Part shown: piece by piece, positions 53,467-62,942 of the stretch
How the letters are laid out: each line of letters starts with the position of its first letter
Position numbering within the stretch: position 1 is the first letter of the stretch
Origin: a bacterium
GTDB taxonomy: Bacteria > Joyebacterota > Joyebacteria > Joyebacterales > Joyebacteraceae
Length of the DNA: 64,000 bases
Reading direction: 5' to 3'
NCBI GenBank assembly: GCA_025774935.1
Contig: JALGZK010000013.1
Span: 26,391 to 90,390, forward strand
Program-made: the position numbers and the translations under genes
Notes under the pieces: generated by a model
What the model saw: the letters and a program-made list of their open reading frames with translations, nothing else
The model's database searches: none
Told to the model about the DNA's origin: nothing

Positions 53467-54864
53467 TCAGTCGCGGGCCGCGTCCTCACGGCGCTGGAGG
53501 CTCGCGAGGATCCTCTCGCCGACCTTGTAGATGTCGCCGGCGCCCAGGGTCAGCACGACGTCTCCGGGCTCGACGATGCCCATGGCTCGCTCGTACAGCG
53601 CGTCCATGTCCTCGACGTACTCGGCGTTCCTGTGTCCGTGCCGCCTCGCGGCTTCAACGATGTTGTCGCCGGTTACCCCTTCGATCGGCTCTTCGCTCGC
53701 CGCGTAGATGCCCGTGACGAGTAGGACGGTAGCGTCATAGAAACTCCGCCCGAACTCCTCGGCGAGCTTCTGAGTGCGCGTGTACCGGTGAGGCTGGAAC
53801 AGGACGACGAGACGCCTGTTCCAGCGCGCCGCCGCCGCGGAGAGCGTCGTTTTGATTTCGGCCGGGTGGTGTCCGTAGTCATCCAGAATAAGCACATCGT
53901 TGACCTCCCCCTTGATCTCGAACCGCCTCGCGATCCCCTCGAACTTCCACAGCGCGCCGGCGATCTCCTTGAAGCTGACGCCCAGCTCGAGGCCGACCGC
54001 GACCGCGGCAAGAGAGTTGTACACGTTGTGCAGGCCCGGCATCTTGATCTCCATGCCGCCGAGCTCGAACCCCGCCGCCTCCACGGTGAAGGCGGTCGTG
54101 TCGCCCCTCGACTCGATCCCGTGAGCCTGGACGTCGGCCTGACTCGCGAGGCCGTAGCTCACGACCCGCCGATCGATGTCGCCGATGATCGACTGGATGT
54201 TCCTCTGATCGAGACAGACGACCGAGCACCCGTAGAACGGGACGCTGTTCGCGAAGTGGACGAACGCACCCTTGATCTCGTCGAGGCCCGACCAGTAATC
54301 GAGGTGTTCCTCGTCCACGGTCGTCACGACCGCGATCGTCGGCGAGAGCTTCAGGAACGAACCGTCGCTCTCGTCCGCCTCGGCGACCATGTACTCGCTC
54401 GCGCCGAGGCGCGCCCCGGTGCCGAACGACTGGATCTTCCCGCCGACGACCACCGTGGGATCCAGCCCGCCCGCGGAGAGCACCGCCGAGATGAGCGACG
54501 TGGTTGTCGTCTTCCCGTGCGTGCCCCCGACCGCGACCGAGTACTTCATGCGCATGAGCTCCGCGAGCATCTCGACCCTCGGGATCACCGGGACCATGCG
54601 CTCCCGGGCCGCGACGACCTCGGGGTTGTCGGCCGAGACGGCCGTCGACACGACGACGACGTCGGCGCCCTCGATGTTCGCGGGATCGTGACCGTGCGCT
54701 ATCCGGCCTCCGAGCTGCTCCAGGCGCTCGGTTGTCTCGGACCGGCGAAGGTCCGAGCCGGAGATCACGAACCCGAGATTGACGAGGACCTCGGCGATCC
54801 CGCTCATGCCGGCGCCGCCGATCCCCACGAGGTGCACGTGCTTGACGCGTCCGAACATCGTCAC
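53467..54864 (-). CDS. murC: UDP-N-acetylmuramate--L-alanine ligase MurC
   Basis: The 465-residue Mur ligase adds L-Ala to UDP-MurNAc. It has the N-terminal Rossmann block HLVGIGGAGMSGIAEVL, the ATP loop VAVGGTHGKTTTTSLIS, central DESDGSFLKLSP and HLDYW, and the C-terminal LILDDYGHHPAEIKTTL, PHRYTRTQ and LGAGDIYK of MurC. The start GTG 54864 overlaps the murG stop as GTGA; an ATG six bases on is a possible alternative. Confidence 0.97.
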   Translation of the reverse strand: MTMFGRVKHVHLVGIGGAGMSGIAEVLVNLGFVISGSDLRRSETTERLEQLGGRIAHGHDPANIEGADVVVVSTAVSADNPEVVAARERMVPVIPRVEMLAELMRMKYSVAVGGTHGKTTTTSLISAVLSAGGLDPTVVVGGKIQSFGTGARLGASEYMVAEADESDGSFLKLSPTIAVVTTVDEEHLDYWSGLDEIKGAFVHFANSVPFYGCSVVCLDQRNIQSIIGDIDRRVVSYGLASQADVQAHGIESRGDTTAFTVEAAGFELGGMEIKMPGLHNVYNSLAAVAVGLELGVSFKEIAGALWKFEGIARRFEIKGEVNDVLILDDYGHHPAEIKTTLSAAAARWNRRLVVLFQPHRYTRTQKLAEEFGRSFYDATVLLVTGIYAASEEPIEGVTGDNIVEAARRHGHRNAEYVEDMDALYERAMGIVEPGDVVLTLGAGDIYKVGERILASLQRREDAARD

Positions 54865-56075
54865 GACGACCGTCCCTCCCTGGTCGACTCCCCCGCTCCG
54901 CCGGCGGTCCCGGTGCCATGGGGACCGCCCGCGGCTCCACCTTCCGTCGCGCCACCGCCCGTCGCGTGCCCGGCCGCCTGCCCCGCTGCGCCCGCGAGGA
55001 CCAGAACGGCCTGCGCGACCCGGTCAGCCGCATCGGGCCGCGCAAGCGTTCCGGCAGCGTCCGCCGCAGCCGCGAGCTGGTGACGGTTCGAAAGAAGTCC
55101 CTCTATGAGGCCGGCCAGCCTCTCCCCGGTGAGCTCACCGTCGGGGATGACGACCGCCGCCCCCGCGCGTTCCATCGCGCGCGCGTTCTTCATCTGATGG
55201 TCCTCCGTTGCGTACGGGTACGGGACGAGGATCGACGCCTTCCCGAGGAGCGTCAGCTCGGCGATCGTCGTCGCACCGGCGCGCGACACGACGAGGTCGC
55301 ACGCCGCGTAGGCCTGGCCCATGTCGTCGAAGAAGGCCTTCACGACGGCGCGGACCCCCGCGGCGTCGGCGGCGCTCTCCATGTCGGCGGCGCCCCCGCT
55401 CCCGGTCTGGAGGATGAACTCCGCGCCGAGTTCCCTGAGCCGCGGGAGCGCCGCCTTTATCGCCTCGTTGATCCTCACTGCTCCCTTGCTTCCCCCGAAC
55501 GCGAGGATGACCGGGGCCTCGGGTGAGAGCCCGAAGCTCTCCCGCGCCTCGGCGCGGTCGGTCAGGGCGAGCCCGCTTCTGACCGGGTTCCCCGAGACCT
55601 CGATCGCCCGCGCGTTCGGAAGGTGCTCACGAGTCTCCTCGAACGTCACGTGGACGGCACCTGCCCAGCGAGACAGGATCCGCGTCGCGAGCCCCGGGTA
55701 CGAGTTCTGCTCCTGGAGGAGCACCGGCACCCTGAGCGTCACGGCCGCCGCGATCGGCGGCACGCTGATGAACCCTCCGGTCCCGACCGCAGCGTCGGGC
55801 TTCCTTCGGGAGAGCACGGCGAGGGCCTTCGCGTAGCCTCCGGCGACGACGAACGGCATCGCCAGATTGCGCACGTCGGCCTTCCGCCTGAGACCCATCG
55901 ACGGAACCGCGAGGAAGGGCCGCCCGGTCCTTGAGACGACCCTCTCCTCGATCGAGCCTCTTCGCCCCGCGAAGAACACCTCGGTGTCGGGGCGTGAGCG
56001 CTCGAGCGCCTCTGCGATCGCGAGGCCTGGGAAGATGTGTCCACCGGTTCCACCGCCGGCAATCATGATTCTCAC
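54861..56075 (-). CDS. murG: Lipid II synthase MurG
   Basis: The 404-residue glycosyltransferase adds GlcNAc to lipid I at the inner face of the membrane. GGGTGGHIFPGLAIAEAL, GTGGFISVPPI, LQEQNSYPG and FGGSKGAVRINEA, with the UDP-GlcNAc site VSRAGATTIAELTLLGK, are all present. After the normal end (about 360) a tail of about 40 residues made almost wholly of Gly, Ala, Thr and His follows; it is probably disordered. Start GTG 56075 overlaps the ftsW stop as GTGA. Confidence 0.96.
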   Translation of the reverse strand: MRIMIAGGGTGGHIFPGLAIAEALERSRPDTEVFFAGRRGSIEERVVSRTGRPFLAVPSMGLRRKADVRNLAMPFVVAGGYAKALAVLSRRKPDAAVGTGGFISVPPIAAAVTLRVPVLLQEQNSYPGLATRILSRWAGAVHVTFEETREHLPNARAIEVSGNPVRSGLALTDRAEARESFGLSPEAPVILAFGGSKGAVRINEAIKAALPRLRELGAEFILQTGSGGAADMESAADAAGVRAVVKAFFDDMGQAYAACDLVVSRAGATTIAELTLLGKASILVPYPYATEDHQMKNARAMERAGAAVVIPDGELTGERLAGLIEGLLSNRHQLAAAADAAGTLARPDAADRVAQAVLVLAGAAGQAAGHATGGGATEGGAAGGPHGTGTAGGAGESTREGRSS

Positions 56076-57256
56076 GACCTCTTCCTTCTCGAGCCCGATC
56101 CGCGTCCGCCGGGGGTCCGTCCCCAGCGACGCGCGAGCTCCTCCGGACTCGACTTGGTGCCGTCGAGCACGGCTCGCTTCGACATATTCAGGAGGATGCC
56201 CATGGCTCCCATGTTGACGATGAGCGACGACCCCCCGTAGCTCACGAACGGGAGCGGAAGCCCCGTCGTCGGGATGGTCGCGGTCGCCACGGCGATGTTG
56301 ATGAACGCGTACGTCGTCACCATCGCCGTCAGTCCGGCCGCGAGGATCGTGCCGTAGAGGTCGTTCGCGCGCATCGCGATCCTGAGTCCCCGCACCATGA
56401 GGAACGCGAAGAGCGCGACGAGACCGATCGCCCCGAGGAACCCGAGCTCCTCCCCCCAGATCGAGAACGCGAAGTCGGTGTACGGGTCCGGGATGAACGA
56501 GCGCTGGAGGCTGCCGCCGATCCCGCGTCCCACGAGACCACCTGATCCGAGCGCGACGAGTGACTGGTAGATCTGGTAGGCCGCTCCGCGCGTGTCGAGG
56601 CCCTCGAGCGAGAGGTCGTACGCCGCGCGCCAGACCGCCCACCGCTCTGCGATGTGCGGGACCTTCTGGACGGCGAGCCACGCCGCGGGGGCCGCGATCG
56701 CCGCGAGTCCCGCGATGTGGTGGAGCCTCGCGCCCCCGAGGAAGAGCATCACGAACGAGAGCATCACGACCGCGAGCGCGTTGCCGAAGTCCGGCTGGAA
56801 GAGGATGAGGAGGACGACCGCCCCAACGAGCCCCAGCCTGGGCAGGAGCCCGCGCCGGAGGTCCCCCAGCTCGTCCTGCCTCCTCGCGAGCACGTCGGCC
56901 AGGTAAACCACGAGCGCGAGCTTCGCGATCTCCCCCGGCTGGATCATCATGAACGACGCCCTCATGCCCCGGTTGTCCTCGCCGAAGATGAGCGTGAGGA
57001 TGAGCAGCCCGATCGCGACAAGGATCGCCCTTTTCGCGTGCTTCCGGTAGGAGCGGTAGTCGATGAGGTAGCCGAACGCCATCGCGACGAGCCCGAGCGT
57101 GGCCCGCCACGCGGTCCGCTTGAGGAAAACCTGGCTCCCGCCGAACTGCCGGGCCGCAATGTCGGCGCTCGCCGTGTAGATTGTGACGAGCCCGACCAGC
57201 ACGAGCAGAAGCGTCGTCCAGATGAGCGCCCTGTCACACCGTACGACCTGCCTCAC
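56072..57256 (-). CDS. ftsW: Septal peptidoglycan polymerase FtsW
   Basis: The 394-residue SEDS-family membrane protein has about ten helices and polymerises lipid II with FtsI. The SEDS blocks FGEDNRGMRASFMMIQPGE, LLILFQPDFGNALAVVM (with the conserved Asp region), IGGSLQRSFIPDPYTDFAF and LPLPFVSYGGSSL are clear. The W-K-x motif at the N-terminus reads ALIWTTLLLVLVG. GTG 57256 has AGGAGG close upstream. The C-terminal tail is basic (RRKRS). RodA is the alternative, but the dcw position next to murG and murD argues for FtsW. Confidence 0.95.
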   Translation of the reverse strand: MRQVVRCDRALIWTTLLLVLVGLVTIYTASADIAARQFGGSQVFLKRTAWRATLGLVAMAFGYLIDYRSYRKHAKRAILVAIGLLILTLIFGEDNRGMRASFMMIQPGEIAKLALVVYLADVLARRQDELGDLRRGLLPRLGLVGAVVLLILFQPDFGNALAVVMLSFVMLFLGGARLHHIAGLAAIAAPAAWLAVQKVPHIAERWAVWRAAYDLSLEGLDTRGAAYQIYQSLVALGSGGLVGRGIGGSLQRSFIPDPYTDFAFSIWGEELGFLGAIGLVALFAFLMVRGLRIAMRANDLYGTILAAGLTAMVTTYAFINIAVATATIPTTGLPLPFVSYGGSSLIVNMGAMGILLNMSKRAVLDGTKSSPEELARRWGRTPGGRGSGSRRKRS

Positions 57257-57342
57257 GCTTCCTCCTGCGATCTCCAACGATGCCGGGGAGGCGCCGGGAA
57301 GACGGTGCGCAGTCCGCCCTCCCGGGAGCCGGTCCCCGTCCT

Positions 57343-58719
57343 TCAGGAGCGCGGACCGAGCCGCGCCACCTCCTCCTTGAACTTCCTTCCGCGGTCCTCG
57401 AAGTCGTCGAACATGTCGAAGCTGGCGCACGCGGGCGACAGGAGCACAACGTCCCCCGGCGCGGCCGCGTTCCTGGCCATGACCACCGCCTCGCGGAGCG
57501 AACCGGCCCGCGAGATCGGCGCGAGCCCCTCGAGCGCGCGCTCCATCTTGTCGGCCGCCTCGCCGATCAGGACGAGACGCCTTACGCGTTCCGCGACCGG
57601 CCCGGCGAGCGGGCTGAAGTCTGTGTCCTTCTCGCGTCCTCCCGCGACGAGCACGATCGGCGCGTCGTAGCTCCGGAGCGCGAACCCGACGGCGTCGACG
57701 TTCGTCGCCTTCGAGTCGTTGACGTAGAGGACGCCGTCCACCTCAGCCACCGGCTCGAGCCTGTGCTCGAGCGGCGCGAACGCTCTCAGTACCTCCGCCG
57801 CTTCCGGGGCTGCAACGCCGACCGCGGAAGCGGCCGCCACGGCCGCCAGAGCGTTCGCCAGGTTGTGCGGACCGGGAACGCCGAGATCCTTCGCCTCGAG
57901 GATCTCCTCTTCGACCCCGCCCACCCCGGACACGATCGTGCCGTCGCGCACGAAGACGCCATCTGGGACCTCCCGCTCGGTGCTCACCGGGATCACCCTC
58001 GCTCCGATCCCGTCGGCGAACGACGCGACCCTCGGGTCGTCGACGTTCAGGACCGCGTAGTCGTCCGCCGTCTGGTTCATGAAGATCCGCCGCTTGGATT
58101 CCGCGTAGTGGTCGAACGAGTCGTAGCGGTCGAGATGGTCCTCGGTGATGTTCAGAAGCACCGCCACGTGGGGCCGGAACTCGTCGGCCGTATCGAGCTG
58201 GAAGCTGCTGACCTCCGCCACGACGAGCCCGTCTTTAGGCACGTCGCGCACCTCGGAGCTCGCCGCGAGGCCGATGTTCCCCGTGACCGTGACCGGCCTC
58301 CCGGTCGCAGCCACGAGCTCGCCCAGGAGGGCCGTCGTCGTCGTCTTGCCGTTCGTTCCGGTCACCGCCAGCCACGTCCCTTCGGAGGCCCGGTACGCGA
58401 GTTCCAGCTCGCCGATCATCGGCACCCCGCGCTCCCTTGCCGCAGCGGGTATCGGGGTGTCGAGCGGCACGCCCGGCGAGAGGACGACGAGGTCGACGCC
58501 CTCGAGGATCGACGGGTGCTGCTCACCCAGCACGAGCTCCACTCCTCGCTGCCTGAGCGCGGCCGCTTCGGGACCGAGAGCGCTTTCGGCTCTGAGATCC
58601 GCGGCCACGACAGAAGCTCCAGAATCCAGAAGGAGCTCGATCGCCGCCAGCCCGCTTCTTGCGAGACCGACCACGAGAACCCTTCTTCCCCGTACTGATG
58701 TAACCGTCCTCGCCGTCAA
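57343..58719 (-). CDS. murD: UDP-N-acetylmuramoylalanine--D-glutamate ligase MurD
   Basis: The 458-residue Mur ligase adds D-Glu. N-terminal VLVVGLARSGLAAIELLL, ATP loop LAVTGTNGKTTTTALLGEL, VAEVSSFQLDTADEF, NITEDHLDRYDS, EHRLEPVAEVDGVLYVNDSK and LLSPACASFDMFDDFEDRG identify MurD and its substrate site. The start is a TTG at 58719; no strong ribosome-binding site precedes it, and no better start lies upstream of the Rossmann block. It follows mraY by 83 bases. Confidence 0.96.
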   Translation of the reverse strand: MTARTVTSVRGRRVLVVGLARSGLAAIELLLDSGASVVAADLRAESALGPEAAALRQRGVELVLGEQHPSILEGVDLVVLSPGVPLDTPIPAAARERGVPMIGELELAYRASEGTWLAVTGTNGKTTTTALLGELVAATGRPVTVTGNIGLAASSEVRDVPKDGLVVAEVSSFQLDTADEFRPHVAVLLNITEDHLDRYDSFDHYAESKRRIFMNQTADDYAVLNVDDPRVASFADGIGARVIPVSTEREVPDGVFVRDGTIVSGVGGVEEEILEAKDLGVPGPHNLANALAAVAAASAVGVAAPEAAEVLRAFAPLEHRLEPVAEVDGVLYVNDSKATNVDAVGFALRSYDAPIVLVAGGREKDTDFSPLAGPVAERVRRLVLIGEAADKMERALEGLAPISRAGSLREAVVMARNAAAPGDVVLLSPACASFDMFDDFEDRGRKFKEEVARLGPRS

Positions 58720-58802
58720 GGAGCTTCAGCCATCCTCTCCGTTTCGAGCGTCCTCTTCTGAACGACCTCTCGTCCGCCCAACCTGCCTTCATGGTGCGTC
58801 TC

Positions 58803-59885
58803 CTACTGCATCTTGAGCGTCGAGAGAGCGATGAGCGCGAAGAGCGCGCCCACGATCCAGAAGCGTACGACGACCTTGCTCTCCTCCCACCCCTTCTGTT
58901 GGAAGTGGTGGTGGAGAGGTGACATCAGGAACACGCGCCTCCCCCGGAGTTTCACCGAGGCGATCTGGATGATGACCGACGCGGCCACGACGACGAAGAC
59001 GCCGCCGGCGATCACGAGCCAGACCTCCTTCTTGATGAGCACCGCGAGCGTGCCGAGCGCTCCGCCGACGGCGAGAGCCCCGGTGTCGCCCATGAACATC
59101 TCCGCGGGATGCGCGTTGAACCACAGGAACCCGAGCCCGGCGCCTACGAGCGCCGAGCAGTACACGGTGAGCTCTCCCACCCCCGCGATGTAGGGGATGT
59201 TCAGGTAGTCCGAGAGCTTCACGTGCCCGACCATGTAGCTCATGGCGGCGAAGGCGATCCCGCAGAAGATCGTGAGCCCGATCGCGAGACCGTCGAGTCC
59301 GTCGGTCAGGTTCACGGCGTTCGAGCTGGCCGTGATGACGATCATAACGAACACGACGTACGCCGCCCCGAGCGAGAGGATCGCGTCCTTGAGGAACGGG
59401 ACCTCCACGTTGGTCGGGCTCGGGATGAGCTGCGTCAGGTAGATGAACAGGCCGATGAGAAGCCCGAGGGCCAGCTGCCCGGTGAGCTTGTACCGGGCGA
59501 CGAGCCCCTTCCGCCGCTTCTTCACGACCTTGAGGAAGTCGTCGGTGAACCCGACGAGCGCGAGCCAGACCGTCGCGATGATCATGATCCACACGAAATC
59601 GTTGTCCAGGCGGGCCCAGAGGAGCGTCGGCACGAGCGTCGCCACGACTATAAGGAGGCCGCCCATCGTGGGCGTGCCGGCCTTCACCGCGTGCGAGTCC
59701 GGCGCGAACTCCCTCACGCCGTTCGTGATCTGGCGCCTTCTGAGCATCCGCAGAAAGATGGGGCCGAGGAGGAAGCTTATGAGCAGGGCTGTTACCGCCG
59801 CGTACGCCGATCGGAAGGTGATATACCGGAAGACATTGAAGGCAGAAACGAGGTCCCTTAAGGGGTATAAGAGATGATACAACAT
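58803..59885 (-). CDS. mraY: Phospho-MurNAc-pentapeptide transferase MraY
   Basis: The 360-residue protein with ten membrane helices makes lipid I. Catalytic signatures are GTPTMGGLLIVVA, FTDDFLKVVKKRRKGL with the Asp pair, NAVNLTDGLDGLAIG, FNAHPAEMFMGDTGALAVGG, and SPLHHHFQQKGWEE with the His cluster. Length matches E. coli MraY. ATG 59885 is preceded by GGAAGGG at nine bases. It lies 59 bases after murF. Confidence 0.97.
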   Translation of the reverse strand: MLYHLLYPLRDLVSAFNVFRYITFRSAYAAVTALLISFLLGPIFLRMLRRRQITNGVREFAPDSHAVKAGTPTMGGLLIVVATLVPTLLWARLDNDFVWIMIIATVWLALVGFTDDFLKVVKKRRKGLVARYKLTGQLALGLLIGLFIYLTQLIPSPTNVEVPFLKDAILSLGAAYVVFVMIVITASSNAVNLTDGLDGLAIGLTIFCGIAFAAMSYMVGHVKLSDYLNIPYIAGVGELTVYCSALVGAGLGFLWFNAHPAEMFMGDTGALAVGGALGTLAVLIKKEVWLVIAGGVFVVVAASVIIQIASVKLRGRRVFLMSPLHHHFQQKGWEESKVVVRFWIVGALFALIALSTLKMQ

Positions 59886-59944
59886 GGTTAACAGCCCTTC
59901 CGAAGGGGAGAACGAGCTCCCGCCGACTCGGAGGCGGGCGCCTC

Positions 59945-61315
59945 CTACGTCAGCAACTCAACCACTTCCTCCATACGCATTCCGCGCGACCCCTTCACTA
60001 GAAGGACCGCGTCGTCACCGAGACGCTCTCCGAGCGCCCGTGCGAGCGCGGCCTTGTCTTCGAACACGCTGGCCCTCTCCGGGTCCATCCCGGCGTCGAG
60101 CGCGCCGTCGCGGAGCGCCTCGACCTCCCGGCCGAAGAGGAACAGGTAGTCCACGCCGAGCGATGCCGCCGCGGCTCCCACCTCGCGGTGCGCTGTCTCG
60201 CTCCGGCTTCCAAGCTCGAGCATGTCCCCGAGCGCCGCCGCCGTCGTCCGGCCCCGACCGATGTCGATCAGGGTCCGGAGCGCGGCGCCGAGCGATCCGG
60301 GATTGCAGTTGTATGCGTCGTTGAGAACGGTCCACGAGCCGACCGTGAGGACCTTCATCCTCATCGGCGAGGGCTCGAACGACGAGAGCCCGCGTGCGGC
60401 CTCCCCCACCGTCACGCCGAGCGCCCGGCCGACCGCGATCGCCGCGAGGGCGTTCGAGACGTTGTGCGCGCCGGGCACCGGGAGCTCGACCCGGACCGGC
60501 TTCCCGCCGGCCACGACGACCTCGAACCGCACCCGGCCGTCGGCCTCCTCGATGCCGGTCGCCCTCACGTCCGCCGACGCGGCGGTCCCGAACGTCACGA
60601 CCCTGAAGGGCGCCCGGTGCTCCTGCGACATCACCATCGTGTCGTCCGCGTTCAGGATGGCGACTCCGTCGGAGGGGAGGGCGTCGAGGATCTCGCCCTT
60701 CGCCTCGGCGATCGCCTCGAGGGTCCCCATCGTCTCCATGTGCGCCTCGGCGACGTTCGTGATGACCGCCGTCTGAGGCCTCGCGATCCCCGCGAGACGG
60801 GTGATCTCGCCGGGGTGGTTCATGCCGATCTCCACGACCGCCGCGCCGTGCTCGCGCGTGAGACGGAAGAGCGTCAGGGGAACCCCGATGTGGTTGTTGT
60901 AGTTCCCCGCGGTCTTCGCGGTCCGCATGCTCGTCTCGAGCACGGCGGCGGCCATGTCCTTCGTCGTGGTCTTCCCGTTCGTTCCCGTCACTCCGACTAC
61001 CTTGAGGTCGAACTGGCGCCGGTACCACCCGGCGAGCTCCTGGAAGGCGTCGAGCGTGTCGCCGACCTCCAGGAGCGCGCGGCCTCCAGCGTCGATCCTG
61101 GCGTCGCGGGCGACGAGCGCCGCGGCCGCACCCTGGAGGAACGCGTCGTCGACGTAGTCGTGGCCGTCGAAGCGCTCGCCCCGGATCGCTACGAAGAGCT
61201 CACCCGCCGCGATCGTTCGCGAGTCGGTCGAGACGCCGCCGATCGGATCGTCGGGCAGGTTGTCGCTGGGTATTCCGAGTGCCGCCGCCATTTCAGTGAT
61301 TCGAACCCTCTCCAT
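59945..61315 (-). CDS. murF: UDP-MurNAc-tripeptide--D-Ala-D-Ala ligase MurF
   Basis: The 456-residue Mur ligase adds D-Ala-D-Ala. It shows GGVSTDSRTIAAGELFVAI in the N-terminal domain, VGVTGTNGKTTTKDMAAAVL, TAGNYNNHIGVPLTLF, VVEIGMNHPGEI, NVAEAHMETMG and LNDAYNCNPGSLGAAL, all MurF-type. The gene overlaps the end of murE by 23 bases, which implies coupled translation. Confidence 0.97.
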   Translation of the reverse strand: MERVRITEMAAALGIPSDNLPDDPIGGVSTDSRTIAAGELFVAIRGERFDGHDYVDDAFLQGAAAALVARDARIDAGGRALLEVGDTLDAFQELAGWYRRQFDLKVVGVTGTNGKTTTKDMAAAVLETSMRTAKTAGNYNNHIGVPLTLFRLTREHGAAVVEIGMNHPGEITRLAGIARPQTAVITNVAEAHMETMGTLEAIAEAKGEILDALPSDGVAILNADDTMVMSQEHRAPFRVVTFGTAASADVRATGIEEADGRVRFEVVVAGGKPVRVELPVPGAHNVSNALAAIAVGRALGVTVGEAARGLSSFEPSPMRMKVLTVGSWTVLNDAYNCNPGSLGAALRTLIDIGRGRTTAAALGDMLELGSRSETAHREVGAAAASLGVDYLFLFGREVEALRDGALDAGMDPERASVFEDKAALARALGERLGDDAVLLVKGSRGMRMEEVVELLT

Positions 61316-62942
61316 TCGATCCCGCGTCCCCGCGGAGCGTCCTGACCGCCGCGCGGGCCTCCTCCCGGTCGTCGAAGTGGACCTTCGTCTCGCCCAGGAT
61401 CTGGTAGTCCTCGTGTCCCTTGCCGGCGACGAGGACGATGTCGCCCGCCCCCGCCAGCTCGATCGCTCTCTGTATCGCGGCCCGCCGGTCCTCGATGACC
61501 TCGAACCCTCCCCCGCCCTCGGCGATGCCGCGCTCCACTCCCGGCACGATCTCGTCGATGATCGCCCGCGGATCCTCGGTGCGCGGGTTGTCCGACGTCA
61601 CGACCGCCACGTCCGAGCTTCGGGCGACGACCTCGCCCATCATCGGCCGCTTCCCGCGGTCGCGGTCGCCGCCGCACCCGAAGACGGTGATGATCCGCGA
61701 AGGCCCGAGCTCCCGGAGAGCCGCGAGGACCTTCTCGAGCGCGTCCGGCGTGTGCGCGTAGTCGACGACGATGGTGAACTCCTGCCCGGCGTCGACCAGC
61801 TCGAGCCTCCCGTCCACGCGAGACACCCGCCCCAGGCCTGCCTGGATGACCTCGAGCGTGGCGCCCTGGGAGACCGCCACTGCGGTCGCCGCCAGGGCGT
61901 TCATCACGTTGAACGCGGAGATGAGCCTCAGGTTCGCGTCGAACGAGCCGCCGGGCGTCTCGAACCGCGCGATCGTGCCCGTCGGCGTGCTCACGACGTC
62001 GCTCGCCCTGACGTCCCCGTCCGTGCCGTACGTCACCAGATGCACGCGCGACGAGCCCCTAACCGACGCCGCCAGCTCCCTCCCGAACGGGTCGTCGACG
62101 TTCACGATCGCCGCGGCGCCCGGCTTCCACGCGTCGCCCTCGATGAGCTCGAAGAGCTTCCGTTTCGCGGCGCCGTACTCCTCGAAAGACCCGTGGAAGT
62201 CAAGGTGGTCGCGCGAGAGGTTCGTGAACGTCGCCGTGTCGAGCTTGAGCCCGATCGCGCGCCCGAGCGAGAGCGCGTGAGACGAGACCTCCATGGTCAC
62301 CGCCCGAACGCCGCCCTCGAGCATCGAGGAGAGAAGCCTCGCGAGGTCGAGCGACTCCGGACTCGTCATGTCGCCGGGCTGCAGGTGGTCGCCGACTCGG
62401 TATCCGAGCGTTCCGACGACCCCGGTCGTGAGCCCCGCCTCGCGCATGATCGCGTCGACGAGGTAGGAGGTCGTGGTCTTGCCGTTCGTTCCGGTGATCG
62501 CGTGCGTCTTGAGGTGCTCCGAGGGGCGGCCGTGGAGCTCGTGCGCGACGTGGCCGAGGATGGTCCTCGTGTTCTGGACGACGATCTCGCAGATGCCCGG
62601 CGTCCCCGTCGCCTCTTCCACGAGCGCGGCGGCCGCTCCCCGTTCAGCGGCTTCGGCGAGGTAGCGGTGCCCGTCGGTGACGAACCCGCGGACCGCGACG
62701 AAGAGGCTGCCCGGGCGGACGCGCCTCGAGTCGTACTCGACCGCGCGCACGACGATGCCGGCGGCATCGGCGTCGACGTCGATCCCGCAGCAGTGCTCGA
62801 GGAGGTCGCCGAGCGTGACCGGCGCCGGGTCGTGCGCCCCGGTCAGGGCGCTGCCCAGCCCGTCGCCCCGCGGATCGCTCCCGCCGGCATTGTCGCTGGA
62901 ACCTGTTCCGGTCCCGGACATCGTCCCCTCGATTCGGGTCAT
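61293..62942 (-). CDS. murE: UDP-MurNAc-L-Ala-D-Glu--meso-DAP ligase MurE
   Basis: The 549-residue Mur ligase adds the third residue of the stem peptide. ATP loop THAITGTNGKTTTSYLVDA, TMEVSSHALSLGRA, NLSRDHLDFHGS, VDYAHTPDALEKVL and SDNPRTEDPRAIID are present. The DNPR motif is the mark of the meso-diaminopimelate-adding form, so the wall is probably of the DAP type. The first 35 residues are a Gly/Ser/Asp-rich extension. Three starts compete: GTG 62954, ATG 62942 (overlapping the upstream stop as ATGA, chosen) and a later ATG with GAGGGG close upstream. Confidence 0.95.
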   Translation of the reverse strand: MTRIEGTMSGTGTGSSDNAGGSDPRGDGLGSALTGAHDPAPVTLGDLLEHCCGIDVDADAAGIVVRAVEYDSRRVRPGSLFVAVRGFVTDGHRYLAEAAERGAAAALVEEATGTPGICEIVVQNTRTILGHVAHELHGRPSEHLKTHAITGTNGKTTTSYLVDAIMREAGLTTGVVGTLGYRVGDHLQPGDMTSPESLDLARLLSSMLEGGVRAVTMEVSSHALSLGRAIGLKLDTATFTNLSRDHLDFHGSFEEYGAAKRKLFELIEGDAWKPGAAAIVNVDDPFGRELAASVRGSSRVHLVTYGTDGDVRASDVVSTPTGTIARFETPGGSFDANLRLISAFNVMNALAATAVAVSQGATLEVIQAGLGRVSRVDGRLELVDAGQEFTIVVDYAHTPDALEKVLAALRELGPSRIITVFGCGGDRDRGKRPMMGEVVARSSDVAVVTSDNPRTEDPRAIIDEIVPGVERGIAEGGGGFEVIEDRRAAIQRAIELAGAGDIVLVAGKGHEDYQILGETKVHFDDREEARAAVRTLRGDAGSNGEGSNH

